Below are positions 16,391-25,179 of a DNA stretch of 37,995 nucleotides, in pieces. The number at the start of each line of letters is the position of its first letter. The first letter of the stretch is position 1. Origin of the DNA: Fluviicola sp. (GTDB lineage: Bacteria; Bacteroidota; Bacteroidia; Flavobacteriales_D; Crocinitomicaceae). The position numbers and the translations under genes were made by a program. Under the pieces are notes generated by a model that worked only from the letters and a program-made list of their open reading frames with translations, did no database searches and was not told the origin of the DNA. Location: positions 1 to 37,995 of the forward strand of contig JAIRJW010000036.1 of the NCBI GenBank assembly GCA_031260455.1, written 5' to 3'.

Positions 16391-16398
16391 CAAAAATA
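16391..16398 (-). promoter_or_regulatory. displaced -7 box of rnr
   Basis: TATTTTTG on the minus strand touches the MITE target duplication. Removing the MITE and one TAA would place it 18 bp before the rnr ATG, the same spacing seen for other genes here. No TTG is at a good -33 distance. Confidence 0.55.
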
Positions 16399-16639
16399 CA
16401 AAATGACTTTTAAGGTTTTTAACTGTTTGGAGATATTTGTATAATATGTTGTTTTTTCCATTAAACAGCTAATATTCAGTAAATTTCGGATAGTAACTAT
16501 TTCCTCACGGCGCATGACTATGTTGTTTAACCGTTTAAACTTGTTTACAGAGTAATAAAAAACATTAAATCATCTAAAAATTTAGAACAAAACAGACATT
16601 TATTAACAAGTGAGAAGTATTATTCTAAGCTTAAAACCG

Positions 16640-16647
16640 TAATTTTG
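16640..16647 (+). promoter_or_regulatory. -7 box of the ferritin gene
   Basis: TAATTTTG fits TAnnTTTG and ends 26 bp before the ferritin ATG. No clear -33 TTG was found. Confidence 0.45.
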
Positions 16648-16673
16648 ATAGAAACAGAACAAAAATTACAGCA

Positions 16674-17189
16674 ATGAACAAGCGAATTGAAGCAGCATTA
16701 AACGATCAGATTCAAAAAGAATCTTCTTCTTCTCAATACTATTTGGCAATGGCCTCCTGGGCCGAAAACAACGGATTGAACGGGACGGCAAAATTTATGT
16801 ACACACACTCGGATGAGGAGCGTTTTCACATGTTGAAACTGATCAAATTCGTCAATGAGCGCGGAGGAGTAGCGATTGTTCCGGCAGTTCCGCAGCCACC
16901 AGTGGAATTTGATTCACTGGAGCGTGTATTTGAATTATTGCTGGAACACGAACTGATGGTGACAGAAAGCATCAATAATGTGGTGGATATCTGTTTGAAG
17001 GAAAAAGATTATTCTACTCACAACTTTATGCAATGGTACGTTTCCGAACAATTGGAAGAAGAAGCATTGGGTCGTGGAATTTTGGATAAATTACGCCTGA
17101 TTGGTGGAGATAAAGGCGGACTTTATCTCTTTGACCGAGATATGGAAACCATGGCGGCAGCATCAGCCAAAGCAGATCAGAATGCCTAA
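16674..17189 (+). CDS. Ferritin (FtnA-like, non-haem)
   Basis: Cytoplasmic iron-storage protein of 171 residues, the usual length. The ferroxidase-centre residues E16, E49 and H52 are visible in QKESSSSQYYLAMASWAE and HSDEERFHM, and further ligands are expected in the EQLEEEALG helix (near 126-133). It oxidises Fe(II) and stores it inside a 24-mer. No Fur-box was recognised upstream. It stands 58 bp before the cyclase-receptor gene on the same strand, but there is no evidence that the two are functionally linked. Confidence 0.93.
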   Translation: MNKRIEAALNDQIQKESSSSQYYLAMASWAENNGLNGTAKFMYTHSDEERFHMLKLIKFVNERGGVAIVPAVPQPPVEFDSLERVFELLLEHELMVTESINNVVDICLKEKDYSTHNFMQWYVSEQLEEEALGRGILDKLRLIGGDKGGLYLFDRDMETMAAASAKADQNA

Positions 17190-17247
17190 GTGCTGATAGT
17201 GAAACTTTTCAGTATCTTGTTCATTGAATAAACGAAATGAATAACAA

Positions 17248-20200
17248 ATGTTCGTTCGATTAATAGGAATTGGAGCTATTGTTGCGTTTGTTACTACCAG
17301 CGCAATAGGTCAAGTCTCGTATCGTTTTAGAAACTTTTCTATCAACGATGGACTCTCACAAAGTTCTGTGACAACTATTGTTCAGGATGACGTGGGGACA
17401 TTGTGGCTGGGAACACAGGATGGACTTAACCGCTTTGACGGACAGCAGTTTGAAGTTTTCACCTCCGATGACACACCTGGTTTGGCAAGTTCCTACATTC
17501 ACTGTGGGTTAAAAGACCAATTTGGTGAATTGTGGTTCGGAACCGCTGATGGAATTTCGATCTACGATCCCAAAAAGGAAAAGTTCCGGTCCTTGCTTGC
17601 TTCGGATGGTAACAACCTTTCCATAGAAGGAATTTCAGAAGAATACAATGGGAATATCTGGATGGGTTCTTCCACACACGGACTGGCAAAATATGACCGG
17701 AATACTAAAAAGATTTCCTTCCTGGAAGAATCGCCGTCAAAGCGGATTCACTACATCCGTTTCGTTACAAAAAACGAATTACTGGTCTCCTTCGAAGATG
17801 TGGGAGTTTACATTTATAATCTGAAAACGGAAAAATGGAAACTGTTGTGTCCGCAGAAAATGGAAAAAACCTGGCTGGTATCGGATGTGGAGTTGTTTTC
17901 AGAGAATAGTTACATCTTATCGAGTAACGAAGGTTTGTGGCTGTTTGATGTTAAAGTGAACAAGCTTTTTCCTTTTCTGAAATTCATCGGAGATAATTAT
18001 GGTATTGAGGAGTTTTCGGATGTATATGTCAGATCGACTTCGGAATTTTACATTGCTACCGTCAATAACGGGTTAATTAGTGTGAACAGCTCACAGGAAG
18101 GCTACCGGGTCACCTTCAGTAAAAGAGACATTTTCCGGAAAAATGGGATTTTGTTTAATGAACTGAATGAATTGTTTTGCGATAGAAACGGTACGATCTG
18201 GATCGGTACACTTCGTGGCTTGAGTGGCTTCAACCCAAAGGATGACAAGTTTTTTGGAGTAGGCCCAACAGCCAACCTGCTTGAAGGCTTGCCCTCGGAA
18301 AGTGTCTGGGGTTTTGCCGAATCGCCGGATCTTTCCAAAATGTACATCGCTACTGATTTTGCTATTTCGGAACTGGATCGGAAAACTGGGCTTTTCAAAC
18401 ACTATTATATTTCCAAATCCGATGATTACAATGAGAAAAACATTGCTTCTGTTTACTTGTTAGACAAGGAACATTTGCTGGTCGGAGCCAATGATGGTTT
18501 GTATGAGCTGACGATCCTGAATGGAAAGGGAACTTTCCAAAAAATCAATTATAAAGGAATATTAAATCCTTCGGCATTTCAAAAGGTATATGAAATCACA
18601 CCTTATAAGAAAGAACAGTTTTTTCTGGCTACAAAAGGAGGAGTACTGCTTTTTGACCGAAAGACCGGGCATTTTACGCCGTTTGTTTACGATCCGAAAA
18701 AACCGAAAACAACTATCGGAGCGGGAGTATGTCGGGTAGCCTACAAAGGATTAAACGGTGCCTATTATTTTGCTACTGGAGTAGGAGGAATCAACCTGCT
18801 GAAAATCCAGAATAACAGAGAACAAATAGTGCCTTATGCCCTGAATAAGTCTATTCTGAAAGCAAGCCGGGATGTAATTTCCAGTATTTACCAGGCAGAC
18901 GAATCCACACTTTGGCTGGGCTCTTCCGGTTCGGGTTTGCTGAAGTTGGATCTGGAAACAGGAAATGTAACGGCTTTTACCCGGAAGCAGGGCTTGCCGA
19001 ACAATTTTGTATATGGAATCCTGCCGGATAAAAAAGGCAATTTATGGTTGAGCACTAACAAAGGGCTTTGCCGTTTCAATATGCTGCAGCAGCGTTGCAT
19101 GAATTACTCCGAAGTAAATGGTTTGATGAGTAATGAGTTCAACACTGGAGCTTACTTGCTTTCGGGAACTGAAGAACTGTATTTTGGTGGAATCGAAGGG
19201 TATAATTTCTTCAATCCTGCTTCTATACAGGAGCAAAATGAGAAGATTTATGTGAATTTTCTGAAATTCCGTTTCGACGATCATTGGCTGAGCCCGGGAG
19301 ATAAAGGCGCTCCGTTCAGGGAAGCATTTTCCCTGCAGTCTGAAATCAAGCTGGGTTACCATGAGCGCAGTTTCACTATCCGCTTTGTTCCGACTGATCT
19401 GATTAACCGTAATTTACTGCAATTCAAATACAAACTGGAAGGATTGGACGAAGGTTTTGTGTACCTGGGTTCTGCTAGTGATATTCATTTCACGTCTCTC
19501 ACTCCGGGTTCATATATACTGAAAGTGTATGTTCGCAGGGTAGACGGAGGCTGGATACAGGCAGGTTCCCAGATGAGTATCGAAGTAGCGGCTCCTTTCT
19601 GGTGGAAATGGTGGTTTTGGATTCTGGTTGTATTATTCCTGGCAATTTTCATTCTAGTGTTCATCCACTCACGAATCAACCTGGCACGCAGAGACCAGGT
19701 GCGCCTGGAAATGAAGATTGTGGATCGCACTAAGGAAATTAGGGCACAAAACCTGAAAATCGAGTCACAGAAAAAAGTCATCGAAGAAGAAAAAAATAAG
19801 GCTGAAGAACAGCGAAGATTGTTGCAAATCGAAAAAGATAAAACAGAAAACCTCCTGCGAAACATTATCCCGGAATCGACAGCTGAAGAGTTGAAAACGA
19901 AAGGACGCGCTTCTGCAAGGGCCTACAAAACGGTTTCGGTATTGTTCACAGATTTTGTCGGGTTTACCCGAATTGCCGAAGGACTGAAACCAACCGAACT
20001 GGTAAATAAACTGGATGTTTACTTCCGTAAGTTTGATGAGATCATTGTGCGGAATAACCTCGAAAAAATCAAAACAATTGGTGATGCTTACATGTGTGCT
20101 GGCGGAGTTCCGGTGCGAAACAATACCAATCCGATTGATGCGGTACTGGCTGCACTTCAGATCCAGGATTATATGGCTCAGCTGAAATGGGATGCCATTG

Positions 20201-21150
20201 CAAACGGAACGGAATACTGGGAATTGCGTTTGGGGATTAATACTGGAGAAGTAACAGCCGGAGTAATCGGTTCGGAAAGATTGGCTTATGATATTTGGGG
20301 TGCAACGGTGAACCAGGCGCAACGAATGGAAATGATGGGTGAGCCGGGAAGAGTAACCATTTCCGGGTCCACTTTCAAACTCATCGAACCATATTTTGAA
20401 TGTACTTACCGTGGAAAGGTAAAAACCAAGAGCAAGGTGCTGGTCGAAATGTTTACGGTGGAACGGATCAAACCGGAACTGTCTGTGAAAGGAGAAGGCT
20501 TGTTCCCGAACGAACGCTTCCAGCAGATTGTGAACCTTCACCTGTACAGCAGCATCAATTATTATAAGGCGGAACGCCACATCATCAAAGTGCTGGAGAA
20601 AGGGCTATCGCCAATGCTGCACTACCATAGTATCGAACATACCAAAGATGTGATACGCGCTGTAGAACGCTACGCCCTGTCGGAAGGTGTGACGGATGAG
20701 GGCTTGTTCCTGTTGAAATCCGCAGCAACTTACCACGATGCCGGGTTTGTGGAAAGCTATGAAAAGAATGAACCGATCGGAGCGCGGATGGCCGAGGAAA
20801 TCCTGCCAAAATACGGCTACTCCGACCAGCACATTTCGCAAATTAAAGAGCTGATCTTCGTGACACAAATTCCGCATCAGCCGAAAAACAAACTGGAACA
20901 GATTATTTGTGATGCGGATTTGGATTATCTGGGAAGAGATGATTTTCATGAAATTGCAGACCGTTTGCGAAGAGAATTGCGCGAACACGGAAAAATCAAC
21001 AGCGACCGTCAGTGGGATCAGATGCAGGTTGCTTTTCTGAATATGCATAAGTATTTTACTCCAACAGCGATTGCCAGCAGACAGGCCAAGAAAATGCAGA
21101 ACCTGAAAGAAGTTGAGGAACGCCTGGCAAGAGACGAATACAAAGATTAA
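17248..21150 (+). CDS. Propeller receptor with class III adenylate cyclase and HD phosphohydrolase domains
   Basis: A 1300-residue, one-pass membrane receptor. Signal peptide 1-21. Two-component-regulator propeller repeats run from about 25 to 690, with recurring (I/L)W(L/I)G-type blades such as LWLGTQDGLNRFDG, ELWFGTADGI and TIWIGTLRGLSGF. A Y_Y_Y domain spans about 702-782, a membrane helix 785-808 and a coiled coil about 810-880. The class III cyclase domain spans about 890-1070, with metal aspartates D902 (FTDFVGF) and D946 (IGDAYM), K942 and D1015 (YDIWG), the pair expected for ATP selection, and transition-state N1022 and R1026. The C-terminal HD domain (about 1105-1280) has YHSIEHTKDV with H1127 and H1131, H1163-D1164 and DADLD at 1222-1226. 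All catalytic residues of the cyclase appear present, so cAMP synthesis is likely; the HD substrate is unproven. Confidence 0.92.
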   Translation: MFVRLIGIGAIVAFVTTSAIGQVSYRFRNFSINDGLSQSSVTTIVQDDVGTLWLGTQDGLNRFDGQQFEVFTSDDTPGLASSYIHCGLKDQFGELWFGTADGISIYDPKKEKFRSLLASDGNNLSIEGISEEYNGNIWMGSSTHGLAKYDRNTKKISFLEESPSKRIHYIRFVTKNELLVSFEDVGVYIYNLKTEKWKLLCPQKMEKTWLVSDVELFSENSYILSSNEGLWLFDVKVNKLFPFLKFIGDNYGIEEFSDVYVRSTSEFYIATVNNGLISVNSSQEGYRVTFSKRDIFRKNGILFNELNELFCDRNGTIWIGTLRGLSGFNPKDDKFFGVGPTANLLEGLPSESVWGFAESPDLSKMYIATDFAISELDRKTGLFKHYYISKSDDYNEKNIASVYLLDKEHLLVGANDGLYELTILNGKGTFQKINYKGILNPSAFQKVYEITPYKKEQFFLATKGGVLLFDRKTGHFTPFVYDPKKPKTTIGAGVCRVAYKGLNGAYYFATGVGGINLLKIQNNREQIVPYALNKSILKASRDVISSIYQADESTLWLGSSGSGLLKLDLETGNVTAFTRKQGLPNNFVYGILPDKKGNLWLSTNKGLCRFNMLQQRCMNYSEVNGLMSNEFNTGAYLLSGTEELYFGGIEGYNFFNPASIQEQNEKIYVNFLKFRFDDHWLSPGDKGAPFREAFSLQSEIKLGYHERSFTIRFVPTDLINRNLLQFKYKLEGLDEGFVYLGSASDIHFTSLTPGSYILKVYVRRVDGGWIQAGSQMSIEVAAPFWWKWWFWILVVLFLAIFILVFIHSRINLARRDQVRLEMKIVDRTKEIRAQNLKIESQKKVIEEEKNKAEEQRRLLQIEKDKTENLLRNIIPESTAEELKTKGRASARAYKTVSVLFTDFVGFTRIAEGLKPTELVNKLDVYFRKFDEIIVRNNLEKIKTIGDAYMCAGGVPVRNNTNPIDAVLAALQIQDYMAQLKWDAIANGTEYWELRLGINTGEVTAGVIGSERLAYDIWGATVNQAQRMEMMGEPGRVTISGSTFKLIEPYFECTYRGKVKTKSKVLVEMFTVERIKPELSVKGEGLFPNERFQQIVNLHLYSSINYYKAERHIIKVLEKGLSPMLHYHSIEHTKDVIRAVERYALSEGVTDEGLFLLKSAATYHDAGFVESYEKNEPIGARMAEEILPKYGYSDQHISQIKELIFVTQIPHQPKNKLEQIICDADLDYLGRDDFHEIADRLRRELREHGKINSDRQWDQMQVAFLNMHKYFTPTAIASRQAKKMQNLKEVEERLARDEYKD

Positions 21151-21177
21151 CCCCGGGGACACAGACAAAGAAAGTAA

Positions 21178-21203
21178 AAAAGGCTGCAAAAGTGCAGCCT
21201 TTT
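21178..21203. terminator. bidirectional terminator
   Basis: AAAAGGCTGCA (21178-21188) and TGCAGCCTTTT (21193-21203) form a perfect 11-bp hairpin with an AAAG loop between the convergent cyclase-receptor and universal-stress genes. T-rich flanks on both strands allow it to stop both transcripts. Confidence 0.88.
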
Positions 21204-21227
21204 CGAGATAAATACGGGTACTTGTTC

Positions 21228-22046
21228 CTAGCTGAACAAGATGCTCGCACCATATTTTTCGGAAACCGGGTTTACGATCAAAACCGGAATCTGAGCATCA
21301 TTAGTCAGGATGTATTGCTCGTGGTTTGCTGTGATCACTCCCAGCATGTTATTGCGGTTCAGATTCATAATCGCGATCAGGTCCGCATCCAGTGAAACGG
21401 CGTGTTTTACAACCTCTTTACCAAATCCGCTGGTAGGGGCCACTTTGGTTGTTACGTCAATCCCTCTTTCGTGGAAAAAGCGCACGGCAAACTGGATATT
21501 GGCTTTTACCTGGTGACGCAAAAATTCGTCTGTTTCGTCCGGAGTAATGATATGAACGCGGGATTTGAAGTACATAGCAATATTGGCAACATAAGCCAGT
21601 TTTTGTTTGGTTTCCTTGTTCAAATCCAATGGAACCACGATATCGTCATAACCTGTTTCCTTAATTGGTTTTTCCTGAACAACAATGAACGGAACCGTTG
21701 AATGTGTAATCACTTTCAAGGCATAACTGCCGGTAATGTGCTGCCATCCCGTTTGTCCGTGAGTTCCCATGAAAATCAGCTCCGCATGGTTTTCAGAAGC
21801 GAAATCGCCGATATCATCGAAAATGTTCCCAACACGGACAAACGGAGTGATTTTTATTCCTTCTTTGTGGTTTTCAACGATTGCGTTTAGTTTTTCTTCC
21901 GCCTCACCAATAGCCTTTTCTTTCGCCACAACATGTAGTAACAGAATTTCTGCACCGGTTGTCTTAGCCGTGTTAATTGCATGATTCAACGCATTTTCCG
22001 CAACTGAAGTAAAGTCATGTGGAACAAGAATGGTCTTTTTTTCCAT
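21228..22046 (-). CDS. Universal stress protein, two tandem UspA domains
   Basis: A 272-residue cytoplasmic protein with two UspA domains. Domain 1 (about 1-142) starts KKTILVPHDF and contains the GTHGQTGWQHITGSYALKV nucleotide-loop segment near residues 93-111. Domain 2 (about 150-265) starts YDDIVVPLDL; its loop region is degenerate (IMNLNRNNMLG). So domain 1 probably binds ATP or another nucleotide while domain 2 may not. Tandem Usp proteins are frequent in Bacteroidota. It is single, convergent to the cyclase-receptor gene with a terminator between. Confidence 0.9.
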   Translation of the reverse strand: MEKKTILVPHDFTSVAENALNHAINTAKTTGAEILLLHVVAKEKAIGEAEEKLNAIVENHKEGIKITPFVRVGNIFDDIGDFASENHAELIFMGTHGQTGWQHITGSYALKVITHSTVPFIVVQEKPIKETGYDDIVVPLDLNKETKQKLAYVANIAMYFKSRVHIITPDETDEFLRHQVKANIQFAVRFFHERGIDVTTKVAPTSGFGKEVVKHAVSLDADLIAIMNLNRNNMLGVITANHEQYILTNDAQIPVLIVNPVSEKYGASILFS

Positions 22047-22076
22047 AAGGATTTTTTGTGGGTTTTAATAGTAGTG

Positions 22077-22084
22077 CAAATGTA
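22077..22084 (-). promoter_or_regulatory. -7 box of the universal stress protein gene
   Basis: TACATTTG on the minus strand is a perfect TAnnTTTG box ending 30 bp before the ATG. No -33 TTG at the right distance was found. Confidence 0.5.
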
Positions 22085-22191
22085 ATTAAAGCTTTAGAAG
22101 GGATGATCTATTTCTTAATTCAATATTAAAAATAAGACGTTAATTAAAGCAATAAATTGTGCTTTTTTCCCATTTTTGCTAGGATTAAGCT

Positions 22192-22199
22192 ACTTTTGT
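22192..22199 (+). promoter_or_regulatory. -7 box of the GH3-family gene
   Basis: TACTTTTG fits TAnnTTTG and ends 25 bp before the ATG. TTG triplets upstream are at 12 and 31 bp, neither at the ideal 17-23 bp spacing. Confidence 0.5.
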
Positions 22200-22224
22200 G
22201 GGTATTAATTAAAATAAAGAAAAG

Positions 22225-23742
22225 ATGCCAATAATCGGGAAATTATTGAAAAAGACTACCGAGTTTTCAGCAAGAAGAAATGCACTGAAAGGGATGGATT
22301 TCAAAGATCAGCTGAAAACACTGTCCAAGCTTTTGAAGTTTGCCGAGGAAACAAAATTTGGCTATCACTATGATTTTCAGTCGATCCTTGATTCGGAAAA
22401 TATGGTAGAAAGTTTCCAGAGAGCTATTCCAATCCGGGATTATGACCAGTTTTACCAAACCTGGCTTCACCGTTGCTTGGACGACGAATCGGATGTAATC
22501 TGGCCGGGGAGAATCAGATATTTTGCACTTTCATCCGGAACAACTGGCTCGCCGAGTAAGCGGATCCCGGTTTCCAAGCAAATGATCCGCTCATTCCAGC
22601 GAAATACTCTTAAACAATTTACTGCAACAGCAGATTTGAATTTATCGGACGGTTTTTACCAGAAATCATTTCTGGCGGTCGGTGGTTCTTCCAAACCGGA
22701 ACGATGCTCCAAACATTTTGAAGGAGATTTGTCGGGGATTTTGAAAAAACACACTTCTGTGGTGTTGCTTCCGCTCACCAAGCCAGATCCTGAAACGGCA
22801 GCGATCAGGGACTGGAATAAAAAGCTGGACCGCATAGTGGAAAAAGCACCTGAGTGGGATATCAGTACCATTGCCGGAATTCCGAGTTGGTGCATCATGC
22901 TGATGGAACGCATTATTGAAAAATATCAGGTGAATACCATTCACGATATCTGGCCGAACCTGGAATTGTATGTTTACGGGGGAGTTTACATCGAACCATA
23001 TTTGAAGCGCTTTGAAAAAGTGTGTGGTAAAAAAGTACACATATTGAATACCTACCTGGCTTCGGAAGGATATTTTGCATATCAGAACAGGCCGGAAAGC
23101 AATGGCATGCAACTTCTGCTGAAATCGGGGATTTTCTTCGAATTCGTACCCTTTAACAGGGACAATTTCGATGAATATGGAAACCTGAAACCTGAAGCGA
23201 AAGCATTGACCGTTAATGAAGTTTCCACTGAGGAAGACTATGCGCTGGTGATTTCTACCAACGCAGGATTATGGCGTTACCTGGTTGGAGATTTGGTACA
23301 GTTTGTAGATCTGGAAAAACACGAAATCCGCATCAGTGGCCGGATCAAGCAATATCTGAGCCTGGTTGGAGAGCACTTGTCACTCGACAATATTAACATG
23401 TCAATCATGAAAGCTGGTGAAAAACTCAATGTGGCCATTCCAGAATTCTGTTTGTATGCCAATTCGAAAGAACAAAGACACTATTGGTGTTTCGGGACCG
23501 ATAAACCAATGGACAGCGACCTGGTTATGCAAACCGTGGACGAATACCTCTGTGAATTGAACGATGATTATGCTTCTGTCCGGAAGTACGATACCTTGAA
23601 GTCACCAGTTTCTTATCAGACAGATGTGAATAATTTCTACCAGTTTATGGAGGAAAAAGGGAAATTGGGATCACAAAATAAGTTTCCACGTGTGATGAAT
23701 GAACACCAGGCACAAGAGTGGAGATTGTTCCTGAATTTGTAA
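22225..23742 (+). CDS. GH3-family (auxin-responsive GH3-like) acyl-adenylating protein
   Basis: A 505-residue member of the GH3 branch of the ANL acyl-AMP-forming superfamily. The ATP-binding P-loop-like motif is SSGTTGSPSK from residue 103. A conserved NTYLASEGYFAYQ segment and the YRE/VGD-like region LWRYLVGDLVQFVD follow, then a small C-terminal domain. Plant GH3 enzymes conjugate amino acids to acyl acids such as auxin or jasmonate. Bacterial members are common but their substrates are mostly unknown, and I do not assign one. The gene is monocistronic, divergent from the stress protein and convergent with the EamA transporter. Confidence 0.9.
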   Translation: MPIIGKLLKKTTEFSARRNALKGMDFKDQLKTLSKLLKFAEETKFGYHYDFQSILDSENMVESFQRAIPIRDYDQFYQTWLHRCLDDESDVIWPGRIRYFALSSGTTGSPSKRIPVSKQMIRSFQRNTLKQFTATADLNLSDGFYQKSFLAVGGSSKPERCSKHFEGDLSGILKKHTSVVLLPLTKPDPETAAIRDWNKKLDRIVEKAPEWDISTIAGIPSWCIMLMERIIEKYQVNTIHDIWPNLELYVYGGVYIEPYLKRFEKVCGKKVHILNTYLASEGYFAYQNRPESNGMQLLLKSGIFFEFVPFNRDNFDEYGNLKPEAKALTVNEVSTEEDYALVISTNAGLWRYLVGDLVQFVDLEKHEIRISGRIKQYLSLVGEHLSLDNINMSIMKAGEKLNVAIPEFCLYANSKEQRHYWCFGTDKPMDSDLVMQTVDEYLCELNDDYASVRKYDTLKSPVSYQTDVNNFYQFMEEKGKLGSQNKFPRVMNEHQAQEWRLFLNL

Positions 23743-23907
23743 GCTGGACTTTGTCTTTGATCGATACGGATAGCAATCTATCTTTGTGATTCATTAAAAA
23801 TGGTACTTTTTTGTTTTTAAATGCAAAGTTTTCAACGCGAAAGTTATCTGTCCGGGTTCTTTGGGAGAAGCGAAGAACATGAAGGTAATTCCGGGAAATG
23901 GTACAAA

Positions 23908-24816
23908 TCAGACCATCATTTCCTTTTTCAATTCGCGTGAACGCTGTTTTGCTTTGTAGATCGCATTGGCAATAACCACCAGGATAATCATCGCAGAACC
24001 AGCGTAGAAATTTCCATTCAGCAACTCGTCTTCGTGCAGAACCGGAATTGCCAGCAAAATAGTGTAAACCGGTTCCAGGTTAATGCTCAACGAAACGGTA
24101 AATGCTCCCAGCCGCTTCATCACCTCAATAGTAGCGATAAAAGCAAAAGAAGTACAACAAACCCCCAGGAACAGCAACCATCCGAAATCACTCCAGGTTA
24201 TCTGAAAAAGTCCGGTATTCAGTTTTCCGTTATAGAAAAGCATTCCCGAAATAAATACCAGTCCGATTCCCATTTCGTGCAGGGTAATGGTAGAGGGAGG
24301 AATCTCTTCCGCCAGTTTTGCATTGAAAACGGAAAATAACGCAGCTAGAAGAGCCGCTGATAAACCAGCCGCCAAAGCCAGGAATTGTTTCTCATTGAAA
24401 TTATCAGAAACAAAGTAGATTCCAAAAATAACCAGCAATCCGAAAATGAATTCGACCGGTGAAAAGCGCTTTTTGAATACTAAAGGCTCCAGCCAGGTTA
24501 CATGCAGCGTAGTGGTAGATAAACACAAAATTCCCAAAGAAGCAGTTGATAATTTGATGGATGTGTAAAAACTGATCCAGTGCAAGGCCACAATAATTCC
24601 AACCCCGAAGACTTTCAGAAGGGCTTTCGTGTTGCGGATCCGCATGGGCATTTTCAGAAGATATAATCCGATCAGCAGCGAAAGGAAAGCAATCAGGATA
24701 CGGTGCCAAACGAGATATTGTGTATCAATGCGTATCAATTTTCCCAAAATGCCGGTGAATCCCCACATAAAAATAATGAGATGCAGTAAAATATGATAAC
24801 GGAACTTCTGAAACAT
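23908..24816 (-). CDS. EamA/DMT family transporter (RhaT/RarD-like permease)
   Basis: An inner-membrane protein of 302 residues with about ten hydrophobic helices in two EamA repeats. The first repeat begins LHLIIFMWGFTGILGKLI and the second lies at about 155-285, containing GVCCTSFAFIATIEVMKRLGAF and SLNLEPVYTILLAI, typical of the second EamA domain. A basic cytoplasmic tail ends the protein. The family exports amino acids, metabolites or drugs; the substrate cannot be inferred. The ATG at 24814-24816 is only 4 bp from a perfect -7 box, so the mRNA may be leaderless or translation may start later (Met17 is available but would cut the first helix). Confidence 0.88.
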   Translation of the reverse strand: MFQKFRYHILLHLIIFMWGFTGILGKLIRIDTQYLVWHRILIAFLSLLIGLYLLKMPMRIRNTKALLKVFGVGIIVALHWISFYTSIKLSTASLGILCLSTTTLHVTWLEPLVFKKRFSPVEFIFGLLVIFGIYFVSDNFNEKQFLALAAGLSAALLAALFSVFNAKLAEEIPPSTITLHEMGIGLVFISGMLFYNGKLNTGLFQITWSDFGWLLFLGVCCTSFAFIATIEVMKRLGAFTVSLSINLEPVYTILLAIPVLHEDELLNGNFYAGSAMIILVVIANAIYKAKQRSRELKKEMMV

Positions 24817-24820
24817 GTTG

Positions 24821-24828
24821 CAAAGGTA
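24821..24828 (-). promoter_or_regulatory. -7 box of the EamA transporter gene
   Basis: TACCTTTG on the minus strand is a perfect TAnnTTTG box. It ends just 4 bp before the annotated ATG, so the expected transcription start falls at or within the start codon. Confidence 0.5.
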
Positions 24829-25140
24829 GAGCTAATTCAGGGTGTTGCTTTGTTTCGGTACGTAAATTCTATGAATATTTCATTTGGTACCGGACAGAAG
24901 GCTCTGATTTAACTGACGACTTCAACACGTGTGTTGTATATGTGCAATGAATTGAAAAGGTTTTTCTGGAAATGTTCACTATTATCCGATTAAACCGTTT
25001 TCGGAAAGAATGCTTCCGACCAACTTGAGTTTCATATTCTTTAATTTCTATGTTTACACCATCAAATTGGGACGAAATTCAGAGAGTGGGTTAAAATTAT
25101 TAGAATAAAAGTGAGTAGTTTACAACAATGAGAAATATAT

Positions 25141-25156
25141 GTGTATAAAGATACAC
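25141..25156. promoter_or_regulatory. operator-like inverted repeat upstream of the HTH gene
   Basis: GTGTAT and ATACAC flank AAAG, a perfect 6-bp dyad 23 bp before the ATG of a small helix-turn-helix protein. The position suits autoregulation. This is inference only. Confidence 0.35.
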
Positions 25157-25179
25157 GATAAAGCGCAGATTTTTACCAC

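Larger units (their letters stand above)
16154..16673. other. divergent intergenic region, rnr / ferritin
   Basis: 520 bp without a believable gene. The left part is a MITE (16172-16387) flanked by TAA duplications. Right after it comes the ancestral rnr -7 box on the minus strand. The rest (16399-16639) is AT-rich and leads to the ferritin -7 box. A plus-strand ORF at 16107-16367 is rejected as a product of the MITE and antisense rnr sequence. Confidence 0.75.
24817..25179. other. divergent intergenic region, EamA / HTH regulator
   Basis: 363 bp without a gene. Seen: the EamA -7 box, the inverted repeat CAACAC-GT-GTGTTG (24923-24936), a short hairpin TCGGAA/TTCCGA (25001-25019), and the inverted repeat GTGTAT-AAAG-ATACAC (25141-25156) 23 bp before the HTH gene. 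None is identified beyond that. Confidence 0.55.

Noticed and set aside
19765..20580. Minus-strand ORF of 271 codons inside the cyclase-receptor gene
   Set aside because: Antisense shadow: the plus-strand frame carries the cyclase motifs, the minus frame nothing recognisable.
24923..24936. CAACACGTGTGTTG considered as parS
   Set aside because: It contains CACGTG but is not symmetric about it and lacks the TGTTNC arms; kept only as a short inverted repeat.
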